The notes under the pieces are model-generated. The model did not search any database and had not been told where the DNA came from. It worked only from the letters and a program-made list of their open reading frames with translations. Below are positions 40,966 through 51,106 of a stretch of 64,000 nucleotides of DNA, piece by piece. Numbering within the stretch: the first letter of the stretch is position 1; the number at the start of each line of letters is the position of its first letter. The position numbers and the translations under genes were made by a program. The DNA is from Arachis hypogaea (taxonomy: Eukaryota; Streptophyta; Magnoliopsida; Fabales; Fabaceae), in contig NC_092039.1 of assembly GCF_003086295.3 (NCBI RefSeq), forward strand, positions 96,182,561 through 96,246,560, in the 5' to 3' direction.

Positions 40966-42511
40966 TGATAAACCCCATTTGTAGGGTTTATCTTGTGTTG
41001 AATTAAGGGGACTTTATCACCTTTTACCCATATTTATTCAATGAAATAGCATGCTTTTGTAAATTCTCCTTTAATTGTGCTTAAGAGTGAATACATGCTT
41101 TTAGGACTCAAAATAGATAAAATTGGTTCATCTTGATTCCATTAGATGCCTTGATATGTTTTTTGAGTGATTTCAGATTTAGGAGGCAAAGAGTGGATCT
41201 AGGGAATGAAGGAAAAGCATGTAGAAATGGAGAACTCATGAAGAAATGAAGGAATCGCAAAAGCTGTCAAGCCGACCTCTTCGCACTTAATCAACCATAA
41301 CTTGAGCTACAGAGGTCCAAATGATGCGGTTCTAGTTGCGTTGGAAAGCTAACATCCGGGGCTTCGAAATGATATAAGATTTTTCATAGTTGCATTGTGC
41401 ATAGGGGCGCGCACGCGCTCGGTACGCGGACGCGCCGATTTGCATGTGATTCATTAAATACAAATTCGTGGCCAGTGAATTTTAAAGCCTCGTGGGCCCA
41501 ATCCAACTCATTTCTAATGCTATTTAAGCCAAGGATTGAAGGGGAATTGACATACTTTTACACTTAGTTACCATTAGTTTAGTTTTAGTTTCGTTTTGGA
41601 CGGAAAGTTAGTTTTAGAGAGAGAAGCTCTCACTTCTCTCTAGGATTAGGTTAGAGGTAGATTAGGATTTCTTAGATCTAGTTTAATTTCATGCTTTGAT
41701 TCACTTTTCCTTTATCAATTCTTGTTCCTCTACTCTTCCCCTCTCTACTTTTGTATTTCATTCTTGTAATTGTTACTTTGTTGTTGATGTACTCTTTCTT
41801 CCTCTATTTTCCTTTAATGCAATTTGAGGTAATTCATGTAGATCCTGTTTCCTTTAATTGTTGTTGTTTAATTACTTGTAATTGAGTAGTGTAGATTTAC
41901 TTTCCTTGCAATTTTACTATGCTTTCCTTTTATGCCTTCCAAGTGTTTGATGAATGCTTGGTTGGATTTTAGAGTAGAATTTTATGCTCTTGGCTTGGAA
42001 AGGTAACTTAGGAACTCTTGAGTTACTAATGTCCAAGTGATTGATGATTGGGAGCCATTGACTCTAGCTCTCACTAATCGAATTATTGGAGAGTTAGGAC
42101 CTATGGACTTGGATTGATATATCTCATTTAACTTTCCTTTACTACTAGTTAGAGGATAATTTAATGAGATTAATCCATGCCAATTCTCATATTGTGGTTA
42201 GTGATAGGGATAGAGATCATTGACCACCAAATCTTGCCAAGACCTTTCTAGCCATTAGTTTACTTTCTTGCCATTTATCTTTCATGTTTCTAATTAAAAC
42301 CCTAAAAATAACTCATAACCAATAACAAGACATTTTATTGAAATTCCTAGGGAGAACGACCCGAGGTTTAAATACTTCGGTTTATAATTTTAGGGGTTTG
42401 TTTTAGTGACATACAATCTTTTGTATGAAAGGATTATTGTTGGTTTAGAAACTATACTTGCAACGAGAATTCATTTGTGAAATTCTAAACCGTCAAAAAT
42501 CCAAATCATCA
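40966..42511 (+). repeat. W 5' LTR
   Basis: 1546 bp, TGATAAACCCC to AATCATCA, immediately before a PBS. A GCGC/ACGCG-rich block is at 41402-41440. GGGAGAACGACCCGAGG near 42350-42366 is the family version of the conserved U5 block. A likely TATA region is CTATTTAAGCC near 41520. Confidence 0.8.
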
Positions 42512-42514
42512 AAA

Positions 42515-42532
42515 TGGCGCCGTTGTCGGGAA
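42515..42532 (+). other. W primer binding site
   Basis: TGGCGCCGTTGTCGGGAA, a tRNA-Asp-type PBS with T for C and A for G against E1. Confidence 0.8.
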
Positions 42533-42680
42533 ATTGCAATGGTGTTATGTTATTGGTTATTGTATATATGTGAATATTGTGAATAGCTTGATTTTTGGAT
42601 TGTTTGTTAGTTTTTGCTAGCTTTAGGATTTTGTTTCATTATTTCTTATTAGCTTTTATTTCTTATTTTCTCTTTTCAAT

Positions 42681-43987
42681 ATGAATTCTCACTTTGGCTA
42701 TGAGTTTGGTTCTAACTATGTTGTAGTTAATGAGAGCTTCAATGAGGATGTGTATCAAGGATGGGATAACCAAAGGTGGGAGGAGCCATATGCATATGAT
42801 CAATCCTCATGGCAACAACCACCACCATATGCCTATGAATCATATCCTCAACATAAACCTCAACCACACTCACGAGCTTCTTTTCACCAAACACCTTCAA
42901 TGACCCCAATCCATATCCACCATACCAACCACCTTTTGAGCCATATGAGCCCTACATAGAACCACCATTCCAAGATTACTACTCCCAAGAACCACCTCCT
43001 CCACACCCCTACCAAGAAGAACCACTTTTCTATCATGAATCCTTTCTCCAAAATAATAAACTCTCCTATCCACCCCAATCTCTAATGGATGAAACCCTTG
43101 GTGTTCTTCTTTAAGGGCAAGATGAAATAAAAAGGAATGTGCAACAATTTGTGGCTACCTTGACCGAGGTAGTAAGCCGATTAGCCTCTCAATGTTTGAA
43201 CAACCAAAGAACTCCCATGGCTACATGTGGAGAATCCAAGGAAGAGCATAGCATGAAAGAGAGATTGAAAACTCTGGTGGAAAAGGAGGAAAGCTACTTT
43301 GTGTTGGAACAATTGGAGGAGCCTATGATTATTGAAGAAGAGGAAGAAGTGGTTGAAGTCTTAGGAGATGCAGAACCTCCGTGGGAACCTAGAGTTATAG
43401 AAAACCCCTCCAAGAAGATTGAAGGTGATGTTGAGGAGGAACGTGCACAACCTCCAAGGCATATCCCATATGAAGACTTGGAAGGAATGGAGCAAGAATT
43501 GAGTTCCCTTGGTGATGAAGATCAAGCATAAAATCTTAGCGGTGGTGAATCCTTTGAACTTGAAGAACCTTCTCTTGATGAGATAGAAAGTGATGTGGAG
43601 GTAGATTTCTCTCGTCCTCCCATTTATGATTTGAGTGACGGAGAAGAGTTAGATGGAATTGACGAACAAAGGATTGAATTTGAAAAATCTTGTGAAGAGG
43701 TGGAAGTCCTTAGAAAAAGAAGGACGGGAGTTGATTACGCCCTGTCAAGATCTTTGGAAGGTTTTTTGCCTAGGTTGTCATATATTCCTTCACTTGAGTG
43801 GGTAAAACTCATTTCTATTAGCTTTATTATCCCACTTGAGTATGGTTTTCTTGAAACGGATGGTCAACTTAGGATGATTTGTGGGATAAAGCGTAAGAGA
43901 AGAATGTTTAGTGGATGGCGTTATAAATCAAGGCTCATTTTGGTTGATACTTCAAGGCTTAGATGCAAGGGTTGGGCTAGTGCTTAA
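42681..43987 (+). pseudogene. W internal ORFs, Pro/Tyr-rich and acidic protein of unknown function
   Basis: The first part (42681-42959) starts MNSHFGYEF and is rich in Pro, Tyr, Gln and His. After a frame change it continues in a Pro/Tyr-rich reading to a stop near 43113. A second open part (43139-43531) holds VQQFVATLTEVVSRLASQ and a very acidic stretch with EEEEEVVEVLGD. A third (43595-43987) ends near CKGWASA. I recognise no catalytic domain. It is probably a broken ORF of a non-autonomous element, possibly standing where Gag would be. Confidence 0.45.
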
Positions 43988-44302
43988 TTGAATGGGTCTA
44001 ATAGAAGAGTTTGGTATCACCTTGAGAATTCCTCTTGCTTACCACCCGGATGGATTAATGATTATCAAGCTCAAGACGGGTGTGAAAATAAAGTGTAGGA
44101 TCCCAGATTACAAGATGCGGATCAAATTTGGGAGCCCATGGTGTGTGTAGAACTCCATCAAAGCTTGGAGCTATTAATTTTGAATGATGGAGCTTATTGG
44201 AGAACCAAGCATTGGTGGATGTTCCAAGATGAGTTTAAGCACAAGCCACCTTAAGAGGAGCCCCCCAAAAGTCCAACTTAAAGACAATAAACAAAAGTGC
44301 TA

Positions 44303-44320
44303 GGTGGGAGACACCCCACC
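44303..44320 (+). other. post-ORF hairpin of W (GGTGGG-AGACAC-CCCACC)
   Basis: 6-bp stem with an AGACAC loop. It corresponds in place and sequence context (AAAGTGCTA before it) to the post-pol hairpins of E1 to E4. Confidence 0.6.
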
Positions 44321-44328
44321 ATGGTAAC

Positions 44329-45981
44329 TGATAGGCAAAATTGTGATTCATAAATGGCTCCAAAAACTTGGTACATAATACTATGGTTCACTCACAATCT
44401 TCACAACTTCGCACAACTAACCAGCAAGTGCACTGGGTCGTCCAAGTAATAAACCTTACGTGAGTAAGGGTCGATTCCATGGAGATTGTTGGTATGAAGC
44501 AAGCTATGGTCATCTTGTAAATCTCAGTCAGGCGGATAATAATGGTTATAATGGTTTTCGAATATAAAGATAAATAAAGCATAAAATAAAGATAGAGATA
44601 CTTATGTATTTCATTAGCGGGAATTTCAGATAAGCGCATGAAGATAATGTGTTCCTTCTGAATCTCTACTTTCCTACTACTTTCATCCAATCATTCTTAC
44701 TCCTTTCCATGGCAAGCTGTATGTTGGGTTTCACCGTTGTCAATGGCTACCTCCCGTCCTCTTAGTGAAAATGGTCCAAATGCTCTGTCACAGCACGGCT
44801 AATCATCTGTCGATTCTCGATCATGTCGGAATAAAATCCAGTGATTCTTTTGCGTCTGTCACTACGCCCAACACTCGCGAGTTTGAAGCTCGTCACAGTC
44901 ATCCCATCTCAGATCCTACTCAGAATACCGCAGATAAGGTTTAGACTTTCCGGATCTTAGGAATGGCCACCAGTAATTCTAGCTTATACCATGAAGACTC
45001 CGATCTTTCGGAATGGAGGCTAAGAGAGACATGCTCGTTCTAAGGTAGAACGGAAGTGGTTGTCAGTCACGCGTTCATAGGTGCGAATGATGATAAGTGT
45101 CATGGATCATCACATTCATCATGTTGAAGTGCAGCGAATATCTTAGAATAAGAATAAGCAGGAATTGAATAGAAGATAGTAGTAATTGTATTAAAACTCG
45201 AGGTACAGCAGAGCTCCACGCCTTAATCTATAGTGTGTAGAAACTCCACCGTTGAAAATACATAAATGATGGTCTAGGCATGGCCGAATGGCCAGCCCCC
45301 ATGAAGGTCTAAAATCCCATACACTGATTAAAGATCAATCAAAAGACTGGACACTAGTACAATAGTAAAAAGTTCTATTTATACTAGACTAGCTACTAGG
45401 GTTTATAGAAATAAGTCTAAGTGCAAAAATCCACTTCCGGGGCCCATTTTGGTGTGTACTTTGGCTGAGCTTGAGCTTTAAACGTGCAGAGGCTTCTCTT
45501 GGGGTTAAACGCCAAGTTGCAACGTATTTTTGGCGTTTAACTCTGGTTTGTGACGTGTTTCTGGCGTTTTACTCCAGAATGCAGCATGGAACTGGCGTTG
45601 AATGCCAGTTTACGTTGTCTAAACTTGAATAAAGTATAAACTATTATATATTTCTGGAAAGCCCTGGATGTCTACTTTCCAACGCAATTGAGAGCGCATC
45701 ATTTGGAGTTCTGTAGCTCCAGAAAATTCATTTCAAGTGCAGGGAGGTCAGAATCCAACAGCATCAGCAGTCCTTTTTCAGCCTGAATCAGATTTTTGCT
45801 CAGATCCCTCAATTTCAGCCAGAAAATACCTGAAATCATAGAAAAATACACAAACTCATAGTAAAGTCCAAAAATGTGAATTTTGCATAAAAACTAATAA
45901 AAACATCCCTAAAAGTAGCTAGATCCTACTAAAAACTACCTAAAAATAGTGCCAAAAAGCGTATAAATTATCCGCTCATCA
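44329..45981 (-). repeat. E4 3' LTR
   Basis: 1653 bp, plus strand TGATAGGCAAAATTG to CGCTCATCA. The first bases deviate from the usual TGGTGCACGAAATTG. Palindromes lie at 45500-45615 (GGCGTTTAAC, GGCGTTTTACTCC, GGCGTTGAATGCC, all decayed). Confidence 0.85.
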
Positions 45982-45999
45982 CAACACCAAACTTAAATT

Positions 46000-46019
46000 G
46001 TTGCTTGTCCCCAAGCAAC
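46000..46019 (-). other. RGGA-loop hairpin before E4 3' LTR
   Basis: GTTGCTTG-GGGA-CAAGCAAC on the minus strand, followed by TTTAAGTTTGGTGTTG and the LTR. Confidence 0.7.
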
Positions 46020-47039
46020 TGAAAATCAAATTGGATAAAAAGAAGAGAATATACTATAAATTCCAAAATATCAATGAATATTAGTTCTAATTAGATGAGC
46101 GGGACTTGTAGCTTTTTGCTTCTGAACAGTTTTGGCATCTCACTTTTTCCTTTGAAGTTCAGAATGATTGGCATCTATAGGAACTCAGAGTTCAGATAGT
46201 GTTATTGATTCTCCTAGTTAAGTATGTTGATTCTTGAACACAGCTACTTTTATGAGTCTTGGCCGTGGCCCTAAGCACTTTGTTTTCCAATATTACCACC
46301 GGATACATAAATGCCACAGACACATGACTGGGCGAACCTTTTCAGATTGTGACTCAGCTTTGCTAAAGTCCCCAGTTAGAGGTGTCCAGAGCTCTTAAGC
46401 ACACTCTTTTTGCTTTGGATCATGACTTTAACCACTCAGTCTCAAGGTTTTCACTTGGACCTGCATGCCACAAGCACATGGTTAGAGACAGCTTGATTTA
46501 GCCGCTTAGGCCTGGATTCTATTTCCTTGGACCCTCCTATCCATTGATGCTCAAAGCCTTGGATCCTTTTTACCCTTGCCTTTTGGTTTTAAGGGCTATT
46601 GGCTTTTTCTACTTGCTTATTCTTTTTCTTTCTCTTTTTTTGTCTCTTTTTTTTTCGCAAGCTTCTTTTTCACTGCTTTTTCTTGCTTCAAGAATCAATT
46701 TTTTGATTTTTCAGATTCTCAATAACATTTCTCTTTTTCATCATTCTTTCAAGAGCCAACAATTTTAACATTCATAAACAACAAGATCAAAAATATGCAT
46801 TGTTCAAGCATTCATTCAGAAAACAAAAAGTATTGTCACCACATCAATATAATTAAACTAATTTCAAGGATGAATTCGAAACTCATGTACTTCTTATTCT
46901 TTTGTATTAAAAATATTTTTCATTTAAGAAAGGTGAAGAATTTATGGAATTATTCATAGCCTTAAGACATAGTTACTAAATACTAATGATTATGCAATAA
47001 AGACTCAAAACATAGACAAACATATAGCATAAAATCGAA

Positions 47040-47438
47040 AAACAGAGAAATAAGAACAAGGAAGTTAAGGAATGAGTCCAACTTAGTGATGGTGGAACCT
47101 TCTTCTTGAAGGACCAATGGTGTTCTTGAGCTCCTCTATGTCTCTTCCTTGCCTTTGTTGCTTCATCCCTAGTGATTTTAGTGCTCCTATCCTTAGTTGC
47201 TCCCAATAGTTGTGTGGAGGAAAATGTATCCCTTGAGGTATCTCAGGAATTTCTTGATGAGGGAATTCCTCATGCTCTTGTTGAGGTCCATGAGTGGGCT
47301 CTCTTGATGTGTAATCAAATGCTCTATTACTGAGCTATGGACCCTTGAGATGAATCTCTCCATCTCCCATGACTCGAAGGTGGAAGCTTTTGCCTTCCCT
47401 TTCCTCTTTCTAAAGGTTTCTCCGGCCTTAGGTGCCAT
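47040..47438 (-). pseudogene. E4 ORF3 remnant with large internal deletion
   Basis: From ATG 47438 (MAPKAGETFRKRKGKAKAS) about 33 codons match E3 ORF3 up to ERFISRVH. Then the sequence jumps to the region just before the C-terminus (PQGIHFPPHNYWEQL-like) in another frame. Roughly 0.8 kb of the E3-type ORF is missing. A coiled-coil end relic runs to about 47080. No functional protein is expected. Confidence 0.75.
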
Positions 47439-47492
47439 AAATGGTTATGGAAAAACAAAAAGCAATGCTTTTACCACACCAAACTTAAAAGG

Positions 47493-47510
47493 TTGCTCGC
47501 CCTCGAGCAA
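47493..47510 (-). other. RGGA-type hairpin upstream of E4 ORF3 remnant
   Basis: TTGCTCG-AGGG-CGAGCAA on the minus strand. The loop is AGGG instead of AGGA and the stem is as in E3. Confidence 0.6.
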
Positions 47511-47838
47511 GAGAAGAAAGAATAGAAGAAGAAGATGATGATATAGAGGAGAGGGAGAGAGGTGTGGGTTTCGGCCAAGGGAGAAGAGAGGGTAGTGTTG
47601 TGTAAAAATGAAGAAGGATGAAGGGGTTTATATAGTGGAGGGAGAAGGGTTTGGGTTCGGTCATTTAGGGTGGGTTTGGGTGGGAAAGAGATTTTGAATT
47701 TGAAGGTAGGTGCGGTTTATGGGGAAGAGTGGATGGATGTGATTGGTGAAGGGGTAATGGCAAAGAGAGATTGAGGTGATTGGTGAAGGAAATAGTGTTA
47801 TTGGATTGTGTGAAGAAGAGAGAAGTGGGGTAGGTGGG

Positions 47839-47896
47839 GATCCTGTGGGGTCCACAGATCCTGAGGTGATCCTGTGGGGTCCACAGATCCTGAGGT
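47839..47896 (-). repeat. 29-bp tandem duplication in E4
   Basis: GATCCTGTGGGGTCCACAGA plus nine bases is repeated at 47839 and 47868. E3 has a single copy near 25695. The unit itself is a near-palindrome (GATCxTGTGG/CCACAGATC). Confidence 0.8.
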
Positions 47897-47949
47897 GTCA
47901 AGGATTTCTCATCCCTGCACCTATTAGGCGTGTAAAATGCCCTCTGTAT

Positions 47950-48130
47950 GAAATCCTGGCATTTAACGCCAGACTGATGCTTATTTCTGGCGTTAAATGC
48001 CCAGATATAGCATGTTTCTGGCGTTTAACGCCAGCCTGATGCTTGTTTCTGGCGTTAAACGCCAGCTTGGTGCTTGTTTCTGGCGTTAAACGCCAGACAA
48101 ATGCTTGTTTCTGGTGTTTGAACGCCAGAC
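47950..48130 (-). repeat. palindrome array of E4
   Basis: Six GGCGTTTAACGCC/GGCGTTAAACGCC-type units about 33 bp apart with TGATGCTTGTTTCTGGCG spacers. It is homologous in place to the E3 array but more regular, suggesting local re-amplification. Confidence 0.75.
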
Positions 48131-48269
48131 AGATCTTCCTCTAGGGTGTGCTTTTTCTTTTGCTATTTTTTATTCTATTTTTAATTTTTTTTGCAATTGT
48201 TTTGTGACTCCACGTGATCATAAACCTAATAAAACATAAAAGAACAATAAAAATATAGATAAATAAAAA

Positions 48270-48287
48270 ATTGGGTTGCCTCCCAAT
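48270..48287 (-). other. post-gag hairpin of E4 (ATTGGG-AGGCAA-CCCAAT)
   Basis: 6-bp stem with an AGGCAA loop on the minus strand. Outer pairs differ from E2 and W but still pair. Confidence 0.6.
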
Positions 48288-48460
48288 AAGCACTTCTTTA
48301 ATGTCAATAGCTTGACAGTGAGCTCTCATGGAGCTTCACAAATGTTCAGAGCATCGTTGAGGGCTTCTCAACACCAAACTTAGAGTTTAATTGTGGCCTC
48401 CCAACACCAAACTTAGAGTTTGATTGTGGGGGCTTTGTTTGACTCTGTATTAAGAGAAGC

Positions 48461-48803
48461 TTATCGTGCCTCTTTTTCCATGTTTACAGAAGGATAACCT
48501 TGAGCCTTAAACACAAGGTAATCCCCATTCAATTGAAGGACTAGTTCTCCTCTGTTAACATCAATCACAGCTTTTGCTGTGGCTAGGAAGGGTCTTCCAA
48601 GAATGATGGATTCATCCTCATCCTTCCCAGTGTCTAAGATTATGAAATTAGCAGGGATATAAAGACCTTTAACCTTTACCAACACATCCTCTACTAATCC
48701 ATAAGCTTGTTTTAATGATTTGTCTGCCATCTCTAATGAGATTCTTGCGGCTTGCACCTCAAAGATCCCTAGCTTCTCCATTACAGAGAGTGGTATAAGG
48801 TTT
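48461..48803 (-). pseudogene. gag: E4 protease-region fragment of gag-protease ORF
   Basis: Reading from 48803 down: LIPLSVMEKLGIFEVQAARI, then [16 protein letters not shown] and a stop after NMEKEAR. It aligns with E3 residues about 610-730 and lacks the SKFGV tail in frame. The part before it, including the catalytic DLGSS, is separated by the E6 LTR. The upstream half should lie beyond the window. Confidence 0.8.
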
Positions 48804-49632
48804 TGGTGCACGAAATTGAAAATCACAATTCTTGACAATTCCGCACAACTAACCAGCAAGTGCACTGGGTCGTCCAAGTAATACCTTACGTGAGTAAGGG
48901 TTGATCCCACGGAGATTATTGGTTTGAAGCAAGCTATGTTTATTTTATTAATCTTAGTCAGGATGCCAAAAAGGTTATTTGGATTTAATTGTAAGAAGTA
49001 AAAGTGTTTGGAATAAGTAATTGTTACTTTATTAGTGGAGAATATGTTGGAGTTTTGGAGATGCTTTGTCCTCTGAATTTCTGTAATGTAATATTCCATG
49101 CATGGAAAAGTGCAAAGTTCCCTCCATGGCAAGCTGTATGTAGGGTGTCACCATTGTCAGTGGCTACCTCCCATCCTCTCAGTGAAAACGGTCCAGATGC
49201 TCTGTCACAGCATGGCTAATCAGCTGTTGGTTCTCGATCATGTTGGAATAAGATCCATCGATCCTTTTGCATTTGTCATCACGCCCAGCAATTGTGAGTT
49301 TGAAGCTCGTCACAGCCATTCAATCCTTGAATCCTACTCTTAATACCACAGACAAGGTTTAGACTTTCCGGATCCTCAAGAGTGGCCGCCATCAATTCTA
49401 GCTTATACCACGAAGATTCTGATTAAGGAATCTAAGAGAAGCTCATTCAATCTGATGTAGAATGGAGGTGTTTGTCAGGCACACGTTCATGGGTTGAGGA
49501 AGGTGATGAGTGTCACGGATCATCACCTTCTTCATAATTAAGCGCGAATGAACATCTTAGATAGGAACACACACGTTTGAATGGAGGAATAGAAACAATT
49601 GCATTAATTCATCGAGACGCTGCAGAGCTCCT
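48799..49632 (-). mobile_element. E6: Athila-type LTR fragment inside the E4 protease
   Basis: LTR in minus orientation starting TGGTGCACGAAATTG at 48804. The candidate target duplication GGTTT is at 48799-48803. It carries the U5 block with the hairpin (CCTTACGTGAGTAAGG on plus, near 48884-48899), as in E2. It is cut at 49632 within GAGCTCCT by V. Only about 830 bp of LTR is visible, so whether E6 is a solo LTR or a whole element cannot be told. Confidence 0.8.
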
Positions 49633-51067
49633 TGATGAATGAATTTTTGCCGGTATAGAAATTATCGAGTAATCAATCGTAGTATAGTCTAAACCGACGC
49701 AAAATCCATCATCAAACAATTCTACAATTCATAACCGAGAGTATTAGTCCCGAGTCGTTCTTCCCTAGGAATGCTACAAGGATGCATGTTATTGGTTAAG
49801 TGGTCTTTTGTGGCTTGAAGAGAGTGGCATAAAAGTGCTAATAAAAGAAAACAACAATCAATCAATATTAAAAGCCTTGGCCAAGGTTGAACATTGGAAG
49901 TTCCATCACTATAGCTTCCTTCAATTGTGATAACATAGGAGTGTTGCTTCACATAGTTAACCCCTAATTATAGAGGAAAGCCAAGTAAAAGTAACTAACT
50001 TGAGTCACAAGTCCTAGTCTTACCCTAGGGAAGTCTAGCTTTAGTGCACTCTAAGTCAATTAGCAATTCTCAATTCTTAATCAACAATTGACATCCATTA
50101 TTCAAGTGTGTCCAATGACTCAACCACTAGGCCAAGTGAGGGGGTGCTACTCCATATCTAAAGTTGGCATTTTCTCAAACATTTGGAGAGCAAGAACGAA
50201 AGACATAGTAAAATTGAGAAGAGGTTTAGAATCAAAGTGATTTAACACAAGAGATTAACAAGAATCAACAATGAACAACAATGAAAATGAGATCTTCAAT
50301 GAATTAATAGAATCCAAAACAACAAAGTTAAATCTAAGATCTATGAGAATTGAACAATTACAAACACTAATTGAGATTAGAGAAGATGATCTTCAACATG
50401 AACAAAGTAAAGTGAGAGTTGCAATAGATCTCACCAAGGAATGGTTGAGAATTGAGAAAATGAAGATGAATCCTAGAGAGAGGTTGGAGTTTCTCTCTCT
50501 ACAAATGTAACTAACTAAAAATATCTAAGAAAACTTGTAAAATGAGTCTATGGATGTGAATGTGTATTAATCCCCTTCAATCCTTGGTTCTTATATGCAA
50601 TTTGGCGCCAAAGTTGGTTGCTGAAACCTTCCAAAATCGCCAGGCACGTGTTGCAATAACAGAATCACGTGCGGACTACGACGCGTGCACGCACGGTACG
50701 CGTACGCGTCCCTGGCCGATTTTGCAATGTGCGCGCGGGCGCCTTGTGCGCGTGCGCGTGCTTGGCTGATTTCACTTCTTTGACTTTTTATGCTTCTCTC
50801 CACTTGTATGCTTCCTTCCTTGCTCCCTTTGATCCATGCCTAGCCTATTTCAATCCTGGAATTACTAGCAAACACATCAAGGCATCTTATGGAATCAAAG
50901 AGGAATTAGAATTCATCAAAATAAGGCTTAAAAAGCATGTTTTTACACTTAAGCACAAATACGGGAGAGATAACAAAACCATGCTAATTCATAGGCTAAA
51001 TGTGAGAAAAGGTCATCAAAATACTCTAAATTCAATACAAGATAAACCCTAAAAATGGGGTTTATCA
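49633..51067 (-). repeat. V 3' LTR
   Basis: 1435 bp; in its own sense TGATAAACCCC to TTCATCA. A GCGCGC/ACGCGT-rich block is at 50683-50765. A TATA-like CATATAAG reads on the minus strand near 50590-50597. The conserved block GGAAGAACGACTCGGG (minus) is near 49752-49770. Small ORFs inside it (for example 50271-50510) are LTR read-through. Confidence 0.8.
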
Positions 51068-51086
51068 ACCTCCCCACACTTAAACC
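51068..51086 (-). other. PPT of V
   Basis: On the minus strand TTTAAGTGTGGGGAGGT directly before the LTR start. It is a near-normal polypurine tract and the counterpart of AAGTTTGGTGTTG in E1 to E4. Confidence 0.7.
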
Positions 51087-51106
51087 TTAGCATGTCCTCA
51101 TGCTAA
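51087..51106 (-). other. RGGA-loop hairpin before V 3' LTR
   Basis: TTAGCATG-AGGA-CATGCTAA, an 8-bp stem. Most stem bases differ from E1, yet pairing, the AGGA loop and the distance to the PPT are kept. Confidence 0.7.

Larger units (their letters stand above)
40966..44328 (+). mobile_element. W: Athila-like non-autonomous element, left part
   Basis: 5' LTR, tRNA-Asp-type PBS, then about 1.8 kb of internal sequence coding for a Pro/Tyr-rich then acidic protein of unknown kind. No RT is seen. The module after the coding part (GGTGGG-AGACAC-CCCACC) links it to Athila. It is cut on the right by E4. The candidate target duplication left of it is AGGAC (40961-40965). Confidence 0.75.
44329..48803 (-). 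mobile_element. E4: Athila-type element of the E3 kind, partial
   Basis: On the minus strand: 3' LTR (44329-45981), 3' UTR, ORF3 remnant, palindrome array, gag-protease end. At 48803 it is cut by the E6 LTR. Sequence and gene order match E3, and there is no RT between the protease end and ORF3, so it is also non-autonomous. The candidate target duplication in W is GTAAC (44324-44328). Confidence 0.85.

Noticed and set aside
50271..50510. 79-codon ORF in the V LTR
   Set aside because: It is inside an LTR, is A-rich and of coiled-coil composition only, and has no related ORF in the W LTR.
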